Shown here: positions 59,824 to 64,000 of the stretch, piece after piece
How the letters are laid out: each line of letters starts with the position of its first letter
Numbering within the stretch: position 1 is the stretch's first letter
Assembly (NCBI GenBank): GCA_001029295.1
Contig: LDXJ01000058.1
Span: 1 to 64,000 of the forward strand
Source: Peptococcaceae bacterium CEB3
GTDB taxonomy: Bacteria; Bacillota; Desulfitobacteriia; Desulfitobacteriales; Desulfitobacteriaceae
Direction of reading: 5' to 3'
Length of the DNA stretch: 64,000 nt
Made by a program: the position numbers and the translations under genes
Notes under the pieces: generated by a model
Told to the model about the DNA's origin: nothing
Databases searched by the model: none
Seen by the model: only the letters and a program-made list of their open reading frames with translations

Positions 59824-60300
59824 TTAAGTCCTGGGAACAGAATCACTTTGACCACTTTCACTATGGTCACTCTGACATCTAATATTACAGCCAAGTTTCT
59901 TGGTGCAAACCAAGTTCTCTGACCCGCAATGTTTGCACTTGACACCGCGCTCTTCGTAGGGAGCACTCGTCTCCCCCCCGCACTCCAAGCAGGTCAAGTG
60001 GCAGACATTTTTAGTATAGTTTCCACCCCCCACCGAGATGGCTTTGTTTTCCAGAAGAGCTGTAGTCACCTTTTTGCGAGCTTCATCGATGATGTTTTGG
60101 AAGGTCTGCCGGGAAATCTGCATCCTCTCCGCACATTCTTCCTGCGTGAGGCCAAGAACATCTTTGAGCCTCATAGCTTCGAGTTCTTCAACTTTGAGGT
60201 TGATCTCTTCCCATCTTTCGCATCCCCTTTTCGGACAGGGCGCGAAAAACACGTTCTGAGGAACATACTCGACCTTTCTCCACTTGACCGGCCTCGACAC
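59824..60300 (-). CDS. DUF134 protein with zinc ribbon, second copy
   Basis: 158 residues. MSRPVKWRKVEYVPQNVFFA opens the family domain; VEELEAMRLKDVLGLTQEEC then RMQISRQTFQNIIDEARKKV is the sigma-70 region-4-like HTH. The C-terminal part has paired cysteines CLTCLECGG-like (CHLTCLECGG) and CKHCGSENLVC, a zinc ribbon. The GTG at 60300 is behind GGTGGGGGTGA. It is monocistronic with a good terminator. Very similar in layout to the copy at 62249; both lie outside the NifX/Mrp operon and may be trans-acting regulators of it. Confidence 0.92.
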   Translation of the reverse strand: MSRPVKWRKVEYVPQNVFFAPCPKRGCERWEEINLKVEELEAMRLKDVLGLTQEECAERMQISRQTFQNIIDEARKKVTTALLENKAISVGGGNYTKNVCHLTCLECGGETSAPYEERGVKCKHCGSENLVCTKKLGCNIRCQSDHSESGQSDSVPRT

Positions 60301-60525
60301 AAAATCACCCCCACCTGAGCAGCCCGCATTTCACCCTGGAAAGGAAAACCCGCTCCTCCTGGGAATATTTTTGGGCACCGGCGCCCCCAGAGAGACTCTG
60401 GGCTTCTGGTCTGCGCCTGTGACTTTATTATATCATACATTTCCCCTTCTATCACATCTTCTAGTCCCTTGGTTTCCCTTGGTGTTCGTATTTGGCGAGG
60501 GTAGACACCGAAGCTGCACTTAAAC

Positions 60526-61194
60526 TCACTCCAGCGAATTGGCGATGTCAACCAGATCACGAAGTTTTAAGCCGTCGGTCAAGATTGAATAACCGAGATT
60601 GTCCTTATACCAGCCAAGCCGCAAAGGTTCGGTACGCCATTCTTTTTGCGAGCTGGGGTCACCTAAAGTTGGCTCCTTTACAATTGCCCAACTGCCTTCA
60701 ACCCATTTAGCTTTTACACCAGAGACATCCGCTGTGCCTTCCATTGATCCTTGCGGCCCCTTGGGTACATCGCCTCCGCTAAAATATCCTTGGATAATGG
60801 TAAATTGATTTTGACCATTGCTGTAAATGGCGGAAACGGTGTCATTATGGACAGTTTCAGGAATGTTAGGCAAATCTGGCCTCATATGTTGAAGTTGAGT
60901 TAAGTGATATCCCTGGGGTATTTTTTTGGGCACTTTCACTTTAAAAGTTGCCACCTTTTTTGTCTCCTCGAAATTAGTATAATTAATCTGCTTGGCCGCA
61001 ATAATGCTTGGAGTAACCGATTTATCAATAGCTGTTGGAGGAACCTGGGAATTTTGCATTTGATGACCTCCTCGTCCAATCTCAGGATTATTCGCAAGAT
61101 TCTGCGTAATTGATGTTATCGTTCCGCAAAAGATTATTGGGAGAACGATTACTAGGCTTCCCATAATCAGCAATTTCTTAAAAACGCTCTTCAC
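60526..61194 (-). CDS. Membrane-anchored protein with DUF4367-like domain
   Basis: About 222 residues. An N-terminal membrane segment (about 8-30, LLIMGSLVIVLPIIFCGTIT) anchors an extracellular part. From about 85 the sequence resembles DUF4367: FKVKVPKKIPQGYHLTQLQH, VSAIYSNGQNQFTIIQGYFS, VSGVKAKWVEGSW and LGWYKDNLGYSILTDGLKLR. Such domains occur in anti-sigma-factor-like and sporulation-related membrane proteins. I prefer the GTG at 61194 (GGTGAG 7 nt upstream); the frame opens at 61215. No sigma-factor gene is adjacent, so it is likely solitary. Confidence 0.72.
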   Translation of the reverse strand: MKSVFKKLLIMGSLVIVLPIIFCGTITSITQNLANNPEIGRGGHQMQNSQVPPTAIDKSVTPSIIAAKQINYTNFEETKKVATFKVKVPKKIPQGYHLTQLQHMRPDLPNIPETVHNDTVSAIYSNGQNQFTIIQGYFSGGDVPKGPQGSMEGTADVSGVKAKWVEGSWAIVKEPTLGDPSSQKEWRTEPLRLGWYKDNLGYSILTDGLKLRDLVDIANSLE

Positions 61195-61582
61195 TGCTAT
61201 ACTCACCACTTTCAAGGGTTTAGTTTGTCAAGACTATACTGTACAACTGCCACAATCCCCCTGTAGGCTCCACATGGCGAGCAGATATCTGTGTAACACA
61301 GGCTTGGGAGCACATAGCGATATTCAGTGTACTCGGGGAGCGCACATTGGCGGTATTGAACATCAGAAGCAGTAATTCCATACTAATATAGACGAGAAAG
61401 AGCAAGAAAAACTATCAGTTTTTCCCCAAAGGATTCCCCTTTAATTCGACTGTGTTCAATGCCATTCGACAAAAACTAATGGTAAGCACTATTTTCTGCC
61501 GAGTACTCTGCGCTAAAGGGTATACTGCCAGAAGGGAATCTTGTACTCTAGTGGTAGGCTGACTAAGCGGACTCGCACAAAT

Positions 61583-61633
61583 TATCGCCATTGGTGCTAG
61601 CAACCATGTCGCCGCTAAACACCAATGGCGATA
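61583..61633. repeat. 14-bp perfect inverted repeat in the 61195-61875 gap
   Basis: TATCGCCATTGGTG (61583-61596) and CACCAATGGCGATA (61620-61633) flank 23 bp. No T tail follows, so it may be an operator, an end of a small mobile element or an mRNA hairpin. The rest of the 680-bp gap is AT-rich with many stops and no gene; a promoter for the downstream regulator lies at 61783-61812 (TTGACA, 18 bp, TATGCT). Confidence 0.6.
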
Positions 61634-61782
61634 CTCTCTTGTCGATAGGTCTTTCGTAGTTTTTCTGCTTACCCCTACAACTTTACGTACGCTAATTCTG
61701 CCCCAAGTATTCCTTGCCTACCTTGTCGCCTGTTCATCCCTTCGCCAGCGTCCCGATCCTTTTAAATCTCCATTTTTCCTCA

Positions 61783-61812
61783 TTGACAGAGACCGCGTTT
61801 ATGGCGTATGCT
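61783..61812 (+). promoter_or_regulatory. Promoter of the CsoR-family regulator gene
   Basis: TTGACA (61783-61788), 18-bp spacer, TATGCT (61807-61812), 63 bp upstream of the ATG at 61876. Confidence 0.5.
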
Positions 61813-61875
61813 AATATCCAGGAAGCGCCTTAAGAGAATGCTGTCTGCAAAAACCGTGAGAAAGCTGGAGATGAC

Positions 61876-62214
61876 ATGAAGAACAGCAACCCGCTACAAA
61901 ACCGGGAAATCCTCAGCCGCCTGAAGGTGGCGAAAGGACATGTAGCGGCCGTCATAAATATGATCGAGGAAGACAAATCCTGTGAGGAAATTCTTTTGCA
62001 GCTCGACGCGATCCGCGCCTCTCTGCTCAAAATATCCGTCTTTGTGGCCCAGCATTATGCGGAAACATGCCTGCTCGATGCCCTGGACAACGGGGAAAAG
62101 CGGCGGGAAAACTTGAACAAATCGATCGAGACTTTAATGAAAGTGAACCAGTATTGTTGTCAGCCGAACTTATCCTTTTCCGAAGCTTCCGCCACGCTGC
62201 AAGTGTCAAAGTGA
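61876..62214 (+). CDS. CsoR/RcnR-family regulator without the copper histidine (CstR-like)
   Basis: A 112-residue helical repressor: NREILSRLKVAKGHVAAVIN, MIEEDKSCEEILLQLDAIRA, FVAQHYAETCLLDALDNGEK. The two conserved cysteines C36 and C65 are at the CsoR spacing, but position 61, the copper histidine, is tyrosine (H60-Y61). Two Cys without His is the pattern of CstR persulfide sensors, so I infer sensing of sulfane sulfur, supported by the SQR-like gene nearby. CYS pair near 93-94 (QYCCQ) is extra. The ATG is behind GGAG. It is divergent from nothing and convergent with a DUF134 gene. Confidence 0.82.
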   Translation: MKNSNPLQNREILSRLKVAKGHVAAVINMIEEDKSCEEILLQLDAIRASLLKISVFVAQHYAETCLLDALDNGEKRRENLNKSIETLMKVNQYCCQPNLSFSEASATLQVSK

Positions 62215-62248
62215 ACTTCCCCGCCTCCCGACAAATATTCTGCTAATT

Positions 62249-62692
62249 TCAGCGATAGCTCAGTTCGCACCCGGCGAGAGTGCTGCATTCTTCTTTTTGG
62301 CAGGCCACATTTTCAGAGCCGCAGTGGCGGCATTTTTTGGCTTCTTCGAAAGGAGCCAGCATCTCATTCCCGCAGGAACGGCAGACGAGACTGCATATAT
62401 TTTTCGTGTAGTTGCCACCACCCACGGCAATGGCCCTTTCTTCAATCAGGGCCCCGGTCACTTTTTGCCTGGCCCGATCCAAAATGTTTTGGAAGGTCTG
62501 GCGCGAGACATTCATTTTTCCCGCGCATTCCTCTTGCGTGTATCTTTTGATGTCCTTGAGCCGCATCGCTTCCAGCTCTTCTATGTTGAGCTGAACTTCA
62601 TTGCTTTGCCGACAACTTCCTTTCGAACAGGGTGCAAAATACTTGTTGTCATACTCATATTCGACCTTGCGCAGTTTGATAGGTCTCGGCAT
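62249..62692 (-). CDS. DUF134 protein with zinc ribbon, third copy
   Basis: 147 residues, a close relative of the gene at 59824: MPRPIKLRKVEYEYDNKYFA, then LEAMRLKDIKRYTQEECAGK and MNVSRQTFQNILDRARQKV (HTH), then GGGNYTKNICSLVCRSCGNE and KCRHCGSENVACQ (zinc ribbon). The ATG at 62692 is behind GGAGAG. It is convergent with the CsoR-family gene with only 34 bp between the two, and no clear terminator separates them. Confidence 0.92.
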   Translation of the reverse strand: MPRPIKLRKVEYEYDNKYFAPCSKGSCRQSNEVQLNIEELEAMRLKDIKRYTQEECAGKMNVSRQTFQNILDRARQKVTGALIEERAIAVGGGNYTKNICSLVCRSCGNEMLAPFEEAKKCRHCGSENVACQKEECSTLAGCELSYR

Positions 62693-63047
62693 TATAGGTC
62701 ACTCTCCTACAGCAAAATTTTGGGGTGATAAGCTGGTTGGTCAGTTTATCTCATGATTTCATTATCCCATTACCCCCTCCCCCTCCCCAGGGGGGTCATA
62801 AGGTGCAGACGTCCCCCCTTAGCACAACCCCAACAGACCCCCACCTCCCGCGGGAAATGGACCCGCTTCTTATGAAAGAAGTGCCGGGTGGATGTTTCCC
62901 CTGGACAACGATGTACCGGATGCACGTTCGGTAACCCTATGTCAGCGCGATAGTCTAATGGTCTGTGCCCGCACACTCGCGACTTTGGTCATGAGTTAGG
63001 GCGGTCTTCCCTACCTTCCGGTAGCTTAATTTTATAAATTATATCAC

Positions 63048-63091
63048 AAAGAAGCCTCGTGCCGCTATGAGCACAAGGTTTCTTTTTTCCG
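63048..63091. terminator. Bidirectional terminator in the 62693-63138 gap
   Basis: AAGAAGCCTCGTGC and GCACAAGGTTTCTT (about 63049-63084) form an imperfect stem with a T6 run on the plus strand and CTTCTTTGTG on the minus strand. It can end the minus-strand gene at 63139. The plus-strand T run hints at a plus transcript, but I see no gene between 62693 and 63048; that stretch is C-rich with a run of GGGG/CCCC blocks. Confidence 0.6.
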
Positions 63092-63138
63092 CGAATAGTG
63101 TTGTGGCATGGTCAGAGAACGAGTGGAGCGGTTATTGT

Positions 63139-63519
63139 TCACGTTTTCGATGAATTGCCGCAATTCTTATCGTTTGGCACCTCCGAAGTGTAGAGCCGAA
63201 CGCAATCTTCCAGCGTGACCGCCCGTTCACTCCGGACGTAAGCTTCGAAGCGGCTCAGCACGGAGTCGTCCCAAAAACGCGGCGGAATGGGGCAGACACG
63301 CTGCAGTCGGATAAATTCCCGCTTAAACCGCTCAAGCCCATCCGCCACCCACTTCTCCCTCCACCGGCCGAGACGAGTCCCGCCCAAAACGCGGAAAAAA
63401 CCTCGCACCACGAAACAAGCCCCGGGGCCAAATCTTGTATACATGACCCCGAGCCGGTGCAGCGTGTCAAGCTTGTTTCTCGTGAACCGGATATCATCAA
63501 TAAGAGGCACAGTTTCCAC
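63139..63519 (-). CDS. Hypothetical protein of about 120 residues
   Basis: No family recognised. Soluble, basic and aromatic-rich: DDIRFTRNKLDTLHRLGVMY, TRFGPGACFVVRGFFRVLGG, RLGRWREKWVADGLERFKRE, and PIPPRFWDDSVLSRFEAYVR. The amino-acid make-up and lack of competing frames support a real gene. Start GTG at 63519, or a GTG at 63510 behind AAGGACGGTGG. It lies between the DUF134 gene and a cytochrome gene on the same strand. Confidence 0.6.
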   Translation of the reverse strand: METVPLIDDIRFTRNKLDTLHRLGVMYTRFGPGACFVVRGFFRVLGGTRLGRWREKWVADGLERFKREFIRLQRVCPIPPRFWDDSVLSRFEAYVRSERAVTLEDCVRLYTSEVPNDKNCGNSSKT

Positions 63520-63679
63520 CGTCCTTATACCAGTATCCGCCGTACTTAATTACGAGGCCTGTCCGGCATCTCCATAGTGCCATGCTACCTGAGTGATACA
63601 CGAGGACGAAGTGAACGGAGAGTTTCCCGGAGATGGCCCAGTGGGCGTGTTTCCCCATTCTGGGTGATAGTCCACAGAA

Positions 63680-64000
63680 TTAGGGATGCGCCGTCGATTC
63701 GGCGTGGCATCTGTGACAGGAATCAGCCCCTTGCTGAGCGGGGTTTTGCCGGCAGGCACTCCCTTTGACCAAGGGAATGTTAAAACTCTTGCCGCTGATC
63801 CGGCTATACACTTGCCAACGGTTCCCTTCCTGGCGGACAAAAGGCATCTCCTCCCCTTTCGCCGTTACCAGAATCCGGTCACCGAGCTTGAGTGGCGGGA
63901 AGACCGGGTTCGTTATCTTCTCCTCAAACGCCGGGTCATTCAAACTGGTTACCACTTTGGTTCTGGGCAATTGCAAAGTCGTGCCGTGGCAGTCCATACA
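63680..64000 (-). CDS. C-terminal end of a multiheme c-type cytochrome, cut by the window edge
   Basis: The frame enters from the right edge and carries two CxxCH heme-attachment motifs: CMDCHG right at the edge and CHRCHAES near the end, spaced about 90 residues apart by FPPLKLGDRILVTAKGEEMP, FVRQEGNRWQVYSRISGKSF. Stop at 63680. This indicates an exported multiheme cytochrome used in anaerobic respiration or extracellular electron transfer. The rest of the gene lies outside the window, so heme number and family cannot be given. A second minus frame below 63680 suggests that the 3' end may be frameshifted. Confidence 0.6.
   Translation of the reverse strand, partial: CMDCHGTTLQLPRTKVVTSLNDPAFEEKITNPVFPPLKLGDRILVTAKGEEMPFVRQEGNRWQVYSRISGKSFNIPLVKGSACRQNPAQQGADSCHRCHAESTAHP

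Noticed and set aside
62945-63030. Possible tRNA or structured RNA (GCGCGATAGTCTAATGG region)
   Set aside because: It has no cloverleaf, T-loop GTTCRANNC or CCA end that I could fold; no tRNA call is justified.

Overview
The window looks like a chromosomal segment of an anaerobic, endospore-forming Firmicute, probably from the Peptococcaceae/Desulfitobacteriaceae neighbourhood. The evidence is a complete spore-germination receptor operon, a single-chain pyruvate:ferredoxin oxidoreductase, a rubrerythrin-like protein, NifX-like and Fe-S P-loop ATPases with DUF134 proteins, a sulfide:quinone-reductase-like flavoprotein, and the end of a c-type cytochrome. No rRNA, tRNA, phage, intact insertion sequence or CRISPR array was seen. 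The genus cannot be fixed from this stretch.

1-11 kb: an oligoendopeptidase bracketed by inverted repeats, a chemotaxis receptor, then a methionine gamma-lyase module. The lyase gene has a textbook sigma-54 promoter and two 18-bp palindromic activator sites 33 bp apart, beside the gene for an ACT-PAS-AAA+-Fis sigma-54 activator. A cupin-type XRE regulator sits just upstream and is divergent from azlD-azlC (branched-chain amino acid export). A rubrerythrin-like gene follows.

11-22 kb: a PepSY-like lipoprotein, pyruvate:ferredoxin oxidoreductase with a long 5' leader, a copper operon (csoR-copA-copZ) with the CsoR site inside the promoter spacer, and asnS. 22-28 kb: a germination operon with order A-C-B-B-small membrane protein and a candidate sigma-G promoter.

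28-43 kb is the most unusual part. It holds a VTT membrane protein, two tandem DUF445 proteins, three small membrane proteins sharing one kind of hydrophobic segment, a fourth with a glycine-rich hairpin, two coiled-coil or helical soluble proteins, and two non-standard P-type ATPases. One ATPase has APA where metal transporters have CPC or a similar triplet. The other, about 1,600 residues long, fuses a catalytically dead P1B-like ATPase to an active P2-type pump (CtpI-like). I read this as a membrane system for an unknown cation, possibly related to ferrosome (fez) loci.

43-54 kb: PstS with a four-repeat PhoP box, an amino-acid permease, a GalT-like protein, a radical SAM protein, a Uma2 nuclease-like protein, broken toxin-antitoxin remnants, an acyltransferase-like membrane protein and a secreted type-1 copper protein with 54-bp repeats. 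54-64 kb: a redox/metal cluster (SQR-like, two NifX-like, two Mrp-type Fe-S ATPases, three DUF134, DUF5320, a CsoR-family regulator lacking the copper histidine). Three of its transcription units share nearly the same -35/operator sequence, which suggests one regulon.

Short tandem repeats (15-31 bp units) recur in intergenic spacers, and longer ones lie inside two coding regions. A dispersed hairpin element beginning ACTCGTTCAGC also recurs.
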